A stretch of 64,000 nt of DNA from Gordius sp. MW1 (taxonomy: Eukaryota; Nematomorpha; Gordioida; Gordea; Gordiidae). The translations under genes were made by a program, and so were the position numbers. Location: assembly GCA_964036665.1 (NCBI GenBank), contig OZ038531.1:8184168-8248167 (forward strand). The letters are read 5' to 3'. The notes under the pieces were generated by a model. It saw only the letters and a program-made list of their open reading frames with translations. It had not been told where the DNA came from and made no database searches. Numbering within the stretch: position 1 is the stretch's first letter; each line of letters opens with the position of its first letter. Shown here piece by piece: positions 19,444 through 31,262 of the stretch.

Positions 19444-19478
19444 AAACGGTTCTATATTTATATAACTGTTGACTAAAG

Positions 19479-19800
19479 AACTGCACGAGTGACCCGAAAC
19501 CCAACCCGATTTCGGGTCGGGTTTGGGGTTAAAATTTTGAAAAGTCTTCGGGTTCGGGTTAAAAAATTTTAAAATACTTTAGGGTCAGGTTCGGGTTGAA
19601 AATTTTAATATGCTTTCGGATCGGGTAGGAGCTAAAGTGTAGGGTCAAAGGTTATGAATTTTACAATGCAAAATACACGGTACATATCTTTTAAATTAAT
19701 GATTTTATGTATAATATTTTTTAATTAATATAGAAATGTATAATTGAAGAATCATTCAGTTAATTAAATTCCTTTCGTTTTTTTAGATCTGATTGTTTTA
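19479..19800. mobile_element. Older hAT left end, host of the next element
   Basis: AACTGCACGAGTGACCCGAA followed by GGGTCGGGTTTGGGG-type repeats resembles the left end of the hAT at 19809-22565 but is more diverged. It includes TTTTATGTATAATATTTTTT, which serves as an uninterrupted relative of the Helitron target site at 20036/22035. A right end was not identified. Confidence 0.7.
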
Positions 19801-20036
19801 ATCTGAACTAGAGCCCTGCACGGGTGACCCGAAACCCGACCACAAGCTCGGGTCGGGTTCGGGTTAAAAATTTTAAAATACCTTCTGGTCGGGTCGGGTT
19901 GAAAACTTTATAATAGTTTCGGGTCGGGTCGGGTTCGGGTTGAAAAATTTAAAACGCTTTCGGGTCGGGTCGGGTTAAAGGTTATATATCTTATATTGCA
20001 TAACAAACATATCTTTCAAATTAATGCTATTACATA

Positions 20037-22034
20037 CTAGCTGACCCGGCAAACGTTGTTTTGCCATATTAAAAAAATTTTAAAATAAATTAAAAAATTT
20101 AAATAAGAAAATTTAAAACTACCAAAAAAAATTTTAAAAACTCAACTAAACGAATAATAACAAATAATTGATATTTTTAAAGGTGGTTAAAAACGCAAAA
20201 TTTTACATCAAAAATGTTCGAATTTAAATTTCACGAAGCAAATTTTTTTAAGTCATATTTACCTATAATCAAAAAAAAATATTGCGCCTGGTCTTTATGA
20301 TAAAATATAAACAAAAGGCGGATACGGATACGCATATAGTTTATTTAACAAAAAAATATCGCGCCTGGCCTTTATGATAAAATATAAACAAAAGGCGGAT
20401 ACGGATACGCATATAGTTTATTTAAGGAAAAATAACAAATAATTGATATTTTTAGGGGTGGTTAAAAACACAAAATTTTACCTCAATAATGTTCGAATTT
20501 AAATATTCATGAAGCAAATTTTTTTAAGTCATATTTACCTATAATCAAAAAAAAATATTGCGCCTGGTCTTTATGAAAAAATATAAACAAAAGGCGGATA
20601 CTACGCAATTTAACGAAAAATCAAACGTTGTTTTGCCATTTACCCGGGTGTATTAGCAGAATATATATCATGGGCGTACCCAGGTTTTGAATTAAAGGGG
20701 GGGGCAGATTATTAAAAATTTTTGCTTGACTATCCAAAAATTTTCCTGCGACCGTAATTTTAATTAGGGGGGGGGGGGGGCAAAATATATATTTTTTTTA
20801 ATTTTTAAGGGTATTTGTATTGAAATTTGATCCTTTTTTTAATTAGGGAGGGGGGCAGCCGCGCCCTCTGCCCCCTGGCTAATTAGGGGGGGGGGGGGCA
20901 TATAGATAAATTTTAATAGATTAGGAATATATCAAATATTATTGGTAAGTGTTTATTATGCAAAAAATTTTAAACAAATAGTTGAAGAGAGTCCAAGGCC
21001 CAGGCCCACCCAAGAGAGAAAACCTGGCTCCATGGCCTCCCCCCCCCCAGGAAAAAATCTTTGGCCCCCTGGCCCTTCAAGCAATTTTTTTTATTTTTAT
21101 GTAATCAAGAAACAATATCATAATCCTGGGCGTAGCCAGGGGGGAGGCTGCCCTCCCCCTAATTAGCCAGGAGGAAGCAAGGGGCGCGGCTGCTCCCTTC
21201 CTAATTTAAAAAAAGAAAGATTTCAATACAAAAACCCTTAAAAATTAAAAAAATTATGTTTTACCCCCCCCCCCCCTTAATTAGCAAGGCGGGGGCAGGG
21301 GGCGCGGCTACCCCCCCCCCCCCCCCCTGAATTTAAACAAAAATATAAATTATTTTGGTAAAATGAAATTTAAATTACGGTCGCAGGAAAATTTTTGGAT
21401 AGTCGAGACCTTTTTTTATTTTTTTTTGCTCTCAGGAAAATTTTTGGGTAGTCAAGACCTTTTTTTTTTAATCTGCCCCCCCCCCTAATTCAAAACCTGG
21501 GTACGCCCATGGATATATCAACATTTATTGGCACTTTGTTAAAAGTATTTTCATTTTTCTCCTTATTTAACGTGCAAAAAATTACAAAATTAGATTTTTT
21601 AATTTATTTAGCCACGCAGTGGGGGGGGGGACACGACTGTCCTATAATAATAAAATTAGTAATAATTGACGTGAAAAATAAGCAAAAAATGGCTTTGATA
21701 TTTAATGTTTCAAAGTGCGTAAAAAGTTTTCATTTTCCGCAACACATGCCTACTGCATTTATCACACTACCTAGTACCTACACTACACGATAGATATTAG
21801 ATAGGCAGTACGTGATGAGGGCGTTTGATTGACGCTCGATACAACGTCAAAACGCATAAAACAAAATATCTCGAAAACTACTCGACCGATTTGGCTGGAA
21901 CATATCTTAAAACACGCTCCGGAGTGGCAGGAATAAACTGTGAAATTTTGAGCCAAATCGGTCCGGTAGTTCTCCAAAATTGGTGGCGGCATACATACAC
22001 ACACACATACATAGTTTCATTTTTATATATAAGA
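20037..22034 (-). mobile_element. Helitron inserted in hAT, with nested MITE
   Basis: On the minus strand it starts TCTTATATATAAAAATG at 22034, carries an inverted repeat around CCGATTTGGCT (about 21880-21975), and ends GGCAAAACAACGTTTGCC, GGGTCAG, CTAG at 20037. The flanking bases on the plus strand are A (20036) and T (22035), the standard Helitron target, with no duplication. A second, truncated 3' end (CAAACGTTGTTTTGCCATTT) sits at about 20623-20660, so the 3' part looks duplicated or extended. A MITE at 20669-21511 interrupts it. Confidence 0.85.
20669..21511. mobile_element. 843-bp MITE with GGGCGTACCC ends
   Basis: The ends are inverted copies: CATGGGCGTACCCAGGTTTT on the left and AAAACCTGGGTACGCCCATG on the right. 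AAAATTTTCCTGCGACCGTA near the left end is mirrored near 21375. The centre contains further G and C tracts and pieces of the GGGCGTAGCC family (about 21125-21200). Related half-copies are at 42300-42537 and 58239-58490. There is no real coding frame. Confidence 0.85.
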
Positions 22035-22573
22035 TAAAACATTTTTTAATTAATATCGAAATGTATCATTAATTAATCTCATTCATTCGAGAATATATTC
22101 TTATAAATATCCTGCTTTAGGGTTATTGGCTCGTAAATTTCTGGCCATACCTGCCTCCTCTAAGTCCAGTGAGATCTTTTTCTACAGCTGGACGAATTAA
22201 GATAGGAGGTCGAGTTTACGGCCTGAAATTGTAGACGCTATTTTATTTATACATAATTATAATAATTCTCTCAAATAAATTTATTATTCAAATTCGTGGC
22301 GTAAAATTGTTTCTGAAAGCTGCCAACTTATTTTGGCAAATCAATTTAAAATATTTAAAATGCTTTCGTGTCTGGTCGTTTTTGGGTTGAAAATTTTTTA
22401 AACGCTTTCGGGTCGGGTTCGGGTTGAAAAATTAAAAACGCTTTCGAGTTGGGTTCGGGTTGAAATATTAAAAACGCTTTCGGGTCGGGTTCGGGTTGAA
22501 AAATTAAAAACGCTTCCGGGTCGGGTCGGGTTCGGGTTGAAAAAAAGTGACTTTGCAGGGCTCTAATCTGAAC

Positions 22574-23549
22574 GCAAATTTAAATTTGACGCGTGAATGG
22601 TAAAATATATCAACAAAATAATATTTTTAAATTGTATTTAAATAATGTAAAATGGTAGTTCATTATTAATTTATACTACATAAATATATATTCATAAAAT
22701 AAATAAAAGTACTAATATTATTTAGACATTTGCACTTAATTTGGGCCCATAAGGTATGATGTTTACCTTTTAACATTTAGCATCCATTTTTTTAAATTTT
22801 TCGGACAAATGGCCCATTTTGATTTGCTCAATATATGAATAACAAAGTATTTATTCGAGTTACACTTTCTCTTAAATATACAGGATGTATTATGTTAAAA
22901 AAGAAAAGGCGTTGTTGATGTCATTGGTAATCAAACAAAACGCTCATAACAACTCAATCCTTACCCTTATTAAACATAGCCAAAATGATGGATTTTTTAA
23001 AACTATTGTGTTCCAAAATTTCCATGGGGCCAAAGGAGGGGCGGCTGTTCCTGGTCATTTTGCCTCTCCCTAAATCATTATTGACCCCATTCCAATGCTA
23101 GCTACGCCCTGAAAATTTCTTTGTAAATCGCTTCCCATGTGCACAAATAAGGGAAGGACATGTAGATTAAAGTGTTAGTGATATTAATTAACAAGGATAT
23201 ATTTCAGGTAAGAATTATTTGTTTGTAAATATTATTTCATATTATTTCATCTTAAATTATTATTATAGTAGGTATTTTTTTATTATATTGCTAATTTTAT
23301 CTTAAAATATTAGAAAAAGGGATGAAGTAAGTTTACGCGCGCTTCTTTACCATACACAAGGCAAAGGCGCCAAAATGTTTCAAAGCCAGTTTAAGAATTT
23401 CTAGATGCAATTAACGTAAATATATTCTTCCATCGCGTCCTGGTAAGAAGAAATATTATTTTGTCTTAAAAATTTATATAACACAGATATTGGCAATTTT
23501 ATTAAAAATTTATAAATCTTGATATTTTAATATATTATTTCAAGTATAT
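22574..23549. other. AT-rich stretch with a MITE fragment
   Basis: It holds AT-rich DNA without a recognisable gene and the right half of a GGGCGTAGCC MITE at about 23030-23112 (GGGGCGGCTG...GCTAGCTACGCCC). The short open frame at 22885-23073 runs into that MITE and is not a gene. Confidence 0.6.
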
Positions 23550-23945
23550 AATATTTTGTGAATTAAAATACATTTAAGCAAAATTATGTTAAATATATTA
23601 GACATGAATTTAAAAGTAATTGGGTACTTTAAATCTTACAAATTTATAAATGTATTGCCACTTTTTAAAAAACATTTTAAAAATTTTGTTTTAAATGGTA
23701 TTTTGTTCTTTTAAAGTTAAGCTATTTGAATTAAGCGGGGGTGAAATCGTTTTATAAGTTTATTTAGGGGGGGGGGCATAGTTTTTTTTTAATATTAAAG
23801 AAATTTTGTACTGACATTTTCCCCCCCATGAAGTTAACATATAATACTAAATATAATACTATTTATCTTTATTTTAGCTCTTCACTTTTATCATGCGATC
23901 ATTTCCAGGGGGACTTTAAATTTACCATAAATGCACTAATAGTTG
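23550..23945 (+). repeat. Mosaic repeat block, inverted copy of 4760-5170
   Basis: It shares TTTCCAGGGGGACTTTAAAT and the AT-rich remainder with 4760-5170 in reverse complement. It leads directly into the minisatellite array. Confidence 0.85.
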
Positions 23946-23984
23946 GCTGTCTGTTAGACCATCTATAATAAATTTTTAGGTTTT

Positions 23985-25075
23985 TTTTTCCATTGATCAG
24001 TACCAACAGATACTCTATAAGTCAATGATAGCCAAAAAAACGGGAAAAAAATTTTTGATGCTCATTTTGGCCAAAGGTCATTTTTTTGCATTGGTCAGCA
24101 GCCAGGACACGGTAAAAGTGGATATAATTTCATAAGAGTCAAAAAAAAACGAAAAAAAAACTTGGATTCACATTTTGGCCAATGGTCATTTTTTTAATTG
24201 GTCAGCACCCAACGGACGGCCAAAAAGTCTTATTATCAATGGTAGTAACAAGAACAATCATAAGAGTCAAAAAAAAACTCCGGGATTCGAACCAGTAGGG
24301 GCACAGGGACCCATATCAGTAGAGGCATAGGCCCTTGTAGTAAAGGGTATAGGGTAATTATTAATGTTAACTTAATATACCCTTCAAAAACGAAAAAAAA
24401 AATTTTTTGATTTATTTGGCCAATGGTCATTTTTTCCATTGGTCAGCAGCCAGGACACGGTAAAAGTGGATATAAATTCATAATAGTCAAAAAAAAACAA
24501 AAAAAAAATTTCGAATCACATTTTGGCCAATGGTCATTTTTTTCCATTGGTCAGCAGCCAGGACGCGATAAAAGTGGATATAAATTCATACTAGTCAAAA
24601 AAAAACGAAAAAAAAATATCGAATCACATTTTGGCCAATGGTCATTTTATTCCATTGGTCAGCAGCCAACGGACGGCCAAAAAGTCTTATTATCAATAGT
24701 ATTAACAAGAACAATATATTTATTTAAACAAAAAAACCCATATCAGTAAAGGCATAGGCCCTACTAGGGAAGGGCATAGGATAATTATTTATTCAAAAAA
24801 AACGAAAAAAATGTTCGATTGACATTTTGGCCAATGATCATTTTTTCCATTGGTCAGCAGCCAACGGACGGCCAAAAAGTCATAAGAGCAATGGTAGTAA
24901 CAGGAACAATTATAATAGTCAAAAAAAAACGAAAAAAAGATTCACATTTTGGCCTATGGTCATTTTTCATTGGTCAGCACCCAACGGACGGCCAAAAAGT
25001 CTTATTATCAATGGTAGTAACAAGAACAATCATAAGAGTCAAAAAAAACTCCGGGATTCGAACCCAAAAACTAGT
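23985..25075 (+). repeat. Minisatellite array and tRNA-like pieces
   Basis: About eight units of the CCAATGGTCATTTTTTCCATTGG minisatellite (described at 3296-3990) lie here on the plus strand in 107/108-bp and 130-bp forms. They are interrupted at 24280-24372 and 24738-24790 by fragments of the tRNA-like repeat (CTCCGGGATTCGAACC; CCCATATCAGTAGAGGCATA). The final unit ends at CTCCGGGATTCGAACCC (about 25050), the same junction as at 28520. Open frames across it are repeat artefacts. Confidence 0.85.
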
Positions 25076-25093
25076 TAAATTAACAAAAATTAA

Positions 25094-25200
25094 GAGTAAA
25101 AACGAGACAAGACATTCTGTGCAAGACAAGACATTCGGTGCAAGACATCAAGACATTCGGTGCAAGACAAGAAATTCGGTGCAAGACAAGACAAGACACC
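25094..25200. repeat. Short tandem repeat, about 18-21 bp unit
   Basis: About five units of ACAAGACATTCGGTGCAAG occur in a row with small length changes. No coding or regulatory meaning is apparent. Confidence 0.9.
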
Positions 25201-25219
25201 GAACAGCGTTACAAACAAA

Positions 25220-25910
25220 ATGGAAAGCGAGCCCATAATTGCATAGCATTTAATTAAATAGGGGCACAGCACAGGGACCCATATCAGTAGATGCATAGGC
25301 TTTTGTAGGAAAGGATATAGGGTAATTATCAATGTTAACCTATTCGAAAACGAAAAAAAATTTCGATTTATTTGGCCAATGGTCATTTTTTTGCAATGGT
25401 CAGTAGCCAGCGGACGGTCAAAAAGTCATATTATCAATGTTACAGTATACAGTCAAAATTATTGGGGTTTAACAAACTATTTAAATTAAATAAATAAAAT
25501 TTAAAGTAATAGCTCTTGCAGGATCCTAAAATTCCTTTTAGTTTAAAAAAGGGCTAAATTCTGAAACTACCGGCCCGATTCGCCCGAAACTTTACCCGTA
25601 GGTGCCCAAGGCGGCCAAGGGTAAATTAGCTTTTTCAGATTCCTAAAATACCTTTTCGTTTTAAAAATATCGGAAATTTTCGGGCAGTTTCATAAAAAAA
25701 ATTTCAATTTATATGGCCAATGGTCATTTTTTCAATGGTCAGTAGCCTGCGGACGGTCAAAAAGTCATATTATTAATGGTATTAACAAGAACAAAATATT
25801 AATTTAATTAAATATATACATTGGAGGGTAAACGGACGGACATCAACGGACATCAACGGACAACCAAAAACGAGCCCATAAATTGCATAGCAATTAAAAT
25901 TGTGCAAGAT
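25220..25910. repeat. Patchwork of mosaic and Helitron 3' fragments
   Basis: This contains a tRNA-like fragment (25255-25340), single minisatellite units (about 25372-25430 and 25705-25770), a Helitron 3'-region piece (25435-25690, GGTTTAACAAACTATTTAAA and CCCGATTCGCCCGAAAC), repeats of ACGGACATCA (25840-25865) and GAGCCCATAAATTGCATAGC. No gene was seen. Confidence 0.75.
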
Positions 25911-27406
25911 AACCGTTAATATTATATAGTAGTCCTAAAAATGATTTTGAAATATTAGTGTTTATTTAAATAAGGATGTTTGTTTCCCTTCCCTTATTTA
26001 ACTTTCACGCTAATAAAATAATAATTTGTAAAATGTCAGTAATTAGTAAATCTTAGAACTAGAGTAACTGCAAGCTCAGAGCCCCCTTCAACTTCTCAAA
26101 AATAAGATTAATTGCTTCGTCCCTTCCCACTTTTGGCCCCCTTTCCACAACTAACCTTTGCTCGAATATTAAATTTATGGCCTTTAGTAATGTTAGTAAA
26201 ACACCATTACGTATAACATTGCTTTTTTATACCACAACCATGCATTTCATTTACCATTGTTTTTTGTATAAATCCTCTCGTACTTTTTATCTTTAAATAT
26301 ATTGCCTTTTGTTAATTTTGTTTTTGTTCCCCTTATTTAACTTTATACACGTCACTTACAGTGTCTTGTGCGGTTATGGTAACTCTACTTTTTGTTGCTT
26401 TATAAGTTGAGAAATTCTTATAATTGGATATAAGTTATAAAATATTAATACCCCCTCCCCCTCATCCACCAGACAAAACCATTGTCAAACTATTTAATGT
26501 GTCGATTTATCTGTATCGATTAATGTAATGTAGCCGTTGATTTAATACAACCCTAAAAATAATTTTAAAAAAACTTTGCATCTTTTTCCTCCTATAGGTT
26601 TCATCCTGCATTAGTTTTACCCCCGATTGAAGATTGTTTTTGTATGAATTTTCTCGTACTTTCTACCATGGACGTAGAAGGGCGGCTGCCCCCTTCTAAA
26701 TCCAAAAATTTGCTGATTTTTCTATAAATCCTCGCGTACTCTCTTACCATTTTGTGTGGACAATTTGTATATTATGCTTTTGTTTCCCCTAATTAACTGA
26801 AACCCTAAACACGCTTTGACCTTATCTGTATGAACTTTTTTTGTTGTTGTGCGCACACATTAGTAATGTTTTAAATGTGCCAATAAGAATAGTATATAAT
26901 TTTACGAATATGATTAATATAATAAAGTAAAGCCTTTAACTCTGAACAATCGAAATAATTTTATCTGAATTTTGCCTTAGACTAAGTATTTTAAGTTAAG
27001 GATAATTTCTAAATTGTTTAATTTGTGTTGTGGTTTGGGCCACTCCTGGAGGTACTGTACCAGGTATGATTACATCTTATTTCGTATAGATTAAAAATAA
27101 ACATTCGGTAAGATGATATAAAATCCCTGCCAAAATTAAACAAGATATTAAGACGTGCCTATGAACCATTAATTTATAATTTTATAAAACATGCCCTACA
27201 TTTTTAAAATCTAAGAAAAAATATTTATAGTATCTAAAAAACTAAGATTTCCAAAAACGTTAATGGTATTATTGATCCAAATTCCACCGCTGAGTTGGTA
27301 TTATTAGGGGGCGGAGTGGAGGAGATGGAGAAAGGGAGAGAGATCATCCCTCAACCCCGCTCGACAACCCAATAATAGCTTATGTTGGAGTGACCTTGAT
27401 AATTTA
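25911..27406. repeat. Diverged direct repeats, no gene recognised
   Basis: About 26260-26420 and 26700-26860 share TATAAATCCTC, CGTACT and TTTGTTCCCC/TTTGTTTCCCC TTATTTAACT-like stretches. A third trace (TGAATTTTCTCGTACTTTCT) is near 26645. A fragment of a GGGCGTAGCC MITE lies at 26668-26710. No long reading frame occurs. Confidence 0.55.
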
Positions 27407-28550
27407 TAAAAAACTCGGGCCTTCGGCCCTTGTGGGAAGGGGGAGAAGGGAAGGGAAGAGGGGAAGGGAAGGGGGGACGACTCATCTGTACTTCGTATAA
27501 ATGTATCATATTTGCTATGCAATTTATGGGCGAGAAAGGTGGGAAGGGGCGAGAATGCCTATGGGGGGTATTAAATGCCTAATGATTAATTAATTTATAC
27601 AAATTTTCCATTATAGGCAAAATGTAATAAAGGCAAAATGTAATATAGGCAAGTGTTAGGGTTAGATTTAGTGTTTGCATCTAGTTGCGTATTACATTAG
27701 TTTTTATGGCCTTTAGTGATTATGGGTCTAACAAACATTATATTATAAAACAACACAATGTTAAGAATTTGCAGAATTGTTGGGAGAAATTTTTTGTAGA
27801 ATTTGAACAATTTTTAATTAAAAAAATCAAAAATTTGGCCAATGGTCACTTTTTCTCTATTGGTCAGTACCAACAGATACTCTATAAGTCAATGATAGCC
27901 AAAAAAACGGAAAAAAAAAATTTTGATGCTCACTTTGGCCAATGGTCATTTTTTTCCATTGGTCAGCAGCCAGGACACGGTAAAAGTGGATATAAATTCA
28001 TAAGAGTAAAAAAAACGGAAAAAAAATTTTCGAATCACATTTTGGCCATTGGTCATTTTTTTCCATTGGTCAGCAGCCAGGACACGGTAAAAGTGGATAT
28101 AAATTCATAATAGTCAAAAAAAAACAAAAAAACAAAAAAAAAGTTTTCGAATCACATTTTGACCAATGGTCATTTTATTCCATTGGTCAGCAGCCAGCGG
28201 ACGGCCAAAAAGTCATAATAGCAATGGTAGGAACAGGAACAATCATAATAGTCAAAAAAAAACGAAAAAAATAATTTCGATTCACATTTTGGCCAATGGT
28301 CATTTTTTCCATCGGTCAGGAGCCAGCGGACGGCCAAAAAGTCATAATAGCAATGGTAGTAACAGGAACAATCATAATAGTCAAAAAAAAAACGAAAAAA
28401 AAAAACTCGGATTCACATTTTGGCCAATGGTCATTTTTTTCATTGGTCAGCAGCCAACGGACGGCCAAAAAGTCTTATTATCAATGATAGTAACAAGAAC
28501 AATCATAAGAGTCAAAAAAACTCCGGGATTCTAACCCAAAAACTAGTTAA
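27407..28550 (+). repeat. Mosaic repeat, plus-strand copy
   Basis: In order it has CTCGGGCCTTCGGCCC hairpin and GA-rich block (27417-27480), GCTATGCAATTTATGGGCGA, a GTTAGGGTTAGATTTAG stretch, the empty MITE site GTTGCGTAT (27684-27692), about three short and three long minisatellite units, and the T-arm-like CTCCGGGATTCTAACCC. The whole is the reverse of 3296-4660 minus that copy's MITE. Confidence 0.9.
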
Positions 28551-29065
28551 ATTGCATAGCAATTAAAAGTAAACAACTTTTATTTATGTTTAATATATAA
28601 CATTGGTCAGCAGCCAGCGGACGGCCAAAAAGTCATAATAGCAATGGTAGAAACAGGAACAATCATAATAGTCAAAAAAAAACGAAAAAAATAATTTCGA
28701 TTCACATTTTGGCCAATGGTCATTTTTTCATTGGTCAGCAGCCAGCGGACGGCCAAAAATTCTTATTATCAATGATAGTAACAAGAACAATCATAAGAGT
28801 CAAAAAAACTCCGGGATTCTAACCCAAAAACTAGTTAAATTGCATAGCAACTAAAAAGTAAACAACTTTTATTTATGTTTATTATATAACTAGTTAAATT
28901 GCATAGCATTAAAAGTAAACAACTTTTATCTGTTTATTATATAACTAGTTAAATTGCATAGCAATTAAAAGTAAACAACTTTTATTTATGTTTATGATAT
29001 AACTAGTTAAATTGCATAGCAATTAAAAGTAAACAACTTTTATTTATGTTTATTATATAATAGAT
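28551..29065 (+). repeat. Tandem 55-60 bp repeats and two minisatellite units
   Basis: The unit AACTAGTTAAATTGCATAGC plus AATTAAAAGTAAACAACTTT and TATTTATGTTTATTATAT is repeated about four times at 28831-29062, with an earlier copy at 28535-28600. Two minisatellite units lie between (28605-28800). Confidence 0.9.
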
Positions 29066-29089
29066 AATTTAACAAATCTTATATATAAC

Positions 29090-31020
29090 CAGAGCTGTTA
29101 AGTAACTAGTTACATGTAACTATAACTAGTTCCTGGAACTAATTCCTTTTCTTTAGTAAAGTAACTGTAACCAGTTACTTTTACTTAAAGGGTAACTGTA
29201 ACTGTAGTTGGTTACATTATTTTAGTAACGATGTAACTAAAGTTACAGTTACTTTTTATAAATTAAAATTTTTTTAATTTAATATTCAAATTTCACGTCT
29301 AGTTTGTGTACTTCACTTTAATTTAAATTTCCTCGCGGATCAAATTTGAAAATATGAATTTCGAATAGATAATCTATTTTATCAGTAAATTATTAATATT
29401 ATATAAAATATTATTTAGTACAAATTGTATTCCAAAAATTTAAAGAAAGTGACTCATTTAAGGGTTTCTGCAGTTTTAGCCTTTAAAACGCTAGAAAGCA
29501 AGCACAGCTTCGATGTGCTAAGCAAGGTAATGGTTTCCATAATTAAGGAGTTCTATATAGAGAACAAAAACATTTGTACCACACCGATAATGCTACAAAT
29601 TTCGTAAAAGCTTTAAAGTCTATTATATAACTTTATTAAATCATAATACACTATAGATTGTTCAACTCTGACAATCAGAGTGAGGAAGATGCGATAGAGA
29701 AAATTTCTGTCGAAGAGATTTTGTCAAAAGCAGGATTATTTGGCATAATCCTTTAGACTATAACTATTTACCTTGCCACAAAAGGTGTGCCTGTCACACT
29801 TTAAATTTGGTTGCAACCAGTGATGTGAATAAGGACATTTTACAAAAAGAGGATTTTAAAAGCATTTATGTGTCCTCTACAACAAAATGCCAAAACTTAT
29901 GGAATCTTCAGAGTAGATCCTCCCAAACATTTGCATTAATCAAAAAGCATCTAAGCTCTTAATTGATAAGCCCTGTTTCAACCAGGTGGAATAGTTTTTT
30001 CGACGCGTTAACAAAGACTTTGTCTTATATCTCGGAAAAGCCATCAGAACTTAATTCGCTTTGTGATGAATTGAATATAGAAAGGTTTCTTAGGCGTGAT
30101 TGTGATTTTATTGCTGAATACTGCAAAGTAAATAATATTTTTATCTAATTCAATGTATTGTTATTATATTTTCTGGAACCTATAGCTAAGGCAATCGAAT
30201 TTCTTCAAGTCGAAAATTATATGTATCAAGGATTTTACACTCCTATCCTTTCTCAAGTTTTATTAAATTTACAACAAATTGGAAACCTTAAGTGGTGTAA
30301 CCCTCTAAAAGAAGCAATTAAAGGGATTAATAAAGGTACAAAGCTATGCATGTAAAATTTAAAATATTATAGATTTCCCGATCTATGTAGTTTGGATAAT
30401 TTGGTTGCAACGATCCTCCATCCAATTTTTAAAACAAGTTGGCCGTGGATCCGTCTTGGGAAAAATAAGAGAATTAAAGAATACACCTTAAATTACATTA
30501 ATTCATTCATCCCTAACCAGTAGAAAAGACTAGCGGAACCAAATAAGTTGGATTTTTTTAATTTTTCAAAGTCAAAAAGTATTCAAGAGTGCATTCACAC
30601 ATTTATAAATTCGAATAATAGTGATTTGTTAATATATACTAATTTCCCTAAATTGAAGAAACTTTTCATTAAATTCAATGTACCCCTACCATCTAGCGCC
30701 CCCGTCGAGCGTCTTTTTAGTCTTGGTAAATTAATTTTCAGTGAAAACGAACTTTAGATGACAATATAGAAAATAACGTATTATTAAAATCGAATCATCA
30801 TTTATTATCTTCTGATTTTTATATAAATGTTTAAATAAATAATATCAAAAAAAATATTGTTTTTGTAACTTTAGGTGTAACTAGTTCCATCAGGTAAGTA
30901 ACTGGAACTGTAATCAGTTACATTTGAAAATTTGTAACTGTAACTGTAATTAGTTACATTTTTTGTGAAAGTAACTGTAACTTAACTAGTTACTGTGGTA
31001 AAGTAACTTTAACAGCTCTG
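29090..31020 (+). mobile_element. hAT element with GTAACTAGTTAC-rich ends
   Basis: The ends are CAGAGCTGTTAAGTAACTAG and AAGTAACTTTAACAGCTCTG. An exact 8-bp duplication TATATAAC flanks it (29082-29089, 31021-31028). Both ends carry many GTAACTGTAACTAGTTAC-like palindromic motifs. The interior (about 29425-30770) is a decayed plus-strand transposase with TRWNSFFDAL and the C-terminal SSAPVERLFSLGK of the hAT dimerisation domain, broken by many stops and shifts. A 3' fragment of the same family is at 42538-43272. Confidence 0.95.
29425..30770 (+). pseudogene. hAT transposase, decayed
   Basis: Pieces in order are VTHLRVSAVLAFKTL...VMVSIIKEFYIENKNI, LPCHKRCACHTLNLVATSDV, ISPVSTRWNSFFDALTKTL, IEFLQVENYMYQGFYTPIL and LPSSAPVERLFSLGKLIFS. 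Together they cover the catalytic-domain surroundings and the C-terminal dimerisation domain of a hAT transposase. Multiple stops and frameshifts make it non-functional. Confidence 0.85.
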
Positions 31021-31262
31021 TATATAACACACCGAGAGAGATAGAGATGAGGGGTGGGGCACCTATTATGCATTAATTCTAAAAATAACACAGCGAGGGA
31101 GATAGAGATGAGGGGTGGGGCACCTCTTTCTCATGCATAGCAATTAAAAATCGATAACCTAATATACCCAATGCAAATAGATAGGGTAACGGACAGACAA
31201 CGGACATCAACGGACAACCAAAAACGAGCCCATAAATTGCATAGCAATTAAAAACAACTAAC
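31021..31262. repeat. Interspersed repeat, inverted copy at 41350-41515
   Basis: GAGATAGAGATGAGGGGTGG appears twice (about 31035 and 31090), followed by ACGGACAACCAAAAACGAGC and CCATAAATTGCATAGCAATT. The reverse complement of most of this is at 41350-41515, and the last part recurs at 25840-25905. Confidence 0.85.

Larger units (their letters stand above)
19809..22565. mobile_element. hAT element with CGGGTTCGGGT ends, invaded by Helitron
   Basis: The ends are TAGAGCCCTGCACGGGTGAC and GACTTTGCAGGGCTCTA. An exact 8-bp duplication ATCTGAAC flanks it at 19801-19808 and 22566-22573. Subterminal GGGTCGGGTTCGGGTT repeats occupy both ends. A remnant of the hAT C-terminal dimerisation domain lies at about 22125-22240 (LARKFLAIP...SSLRPE in shifted frames). 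The centre (20037-22034) is a Helitron insertion. Confidence 0.92.

Noticed and set aside
23985-25075. A CRISPR-like array
   Set aside because: Units are contiguous with no unique spacers, and the genome is eukaryotic.
23985-28550. Open frames of 80-140 codons with GQWSFFSIGQQP-type repeats
   Set aside because: They follow the A-rich minisatellite units. Unit lengths of 107 and 130 bp shift phase between units, the same peptide appears in several phases, and no family matches.
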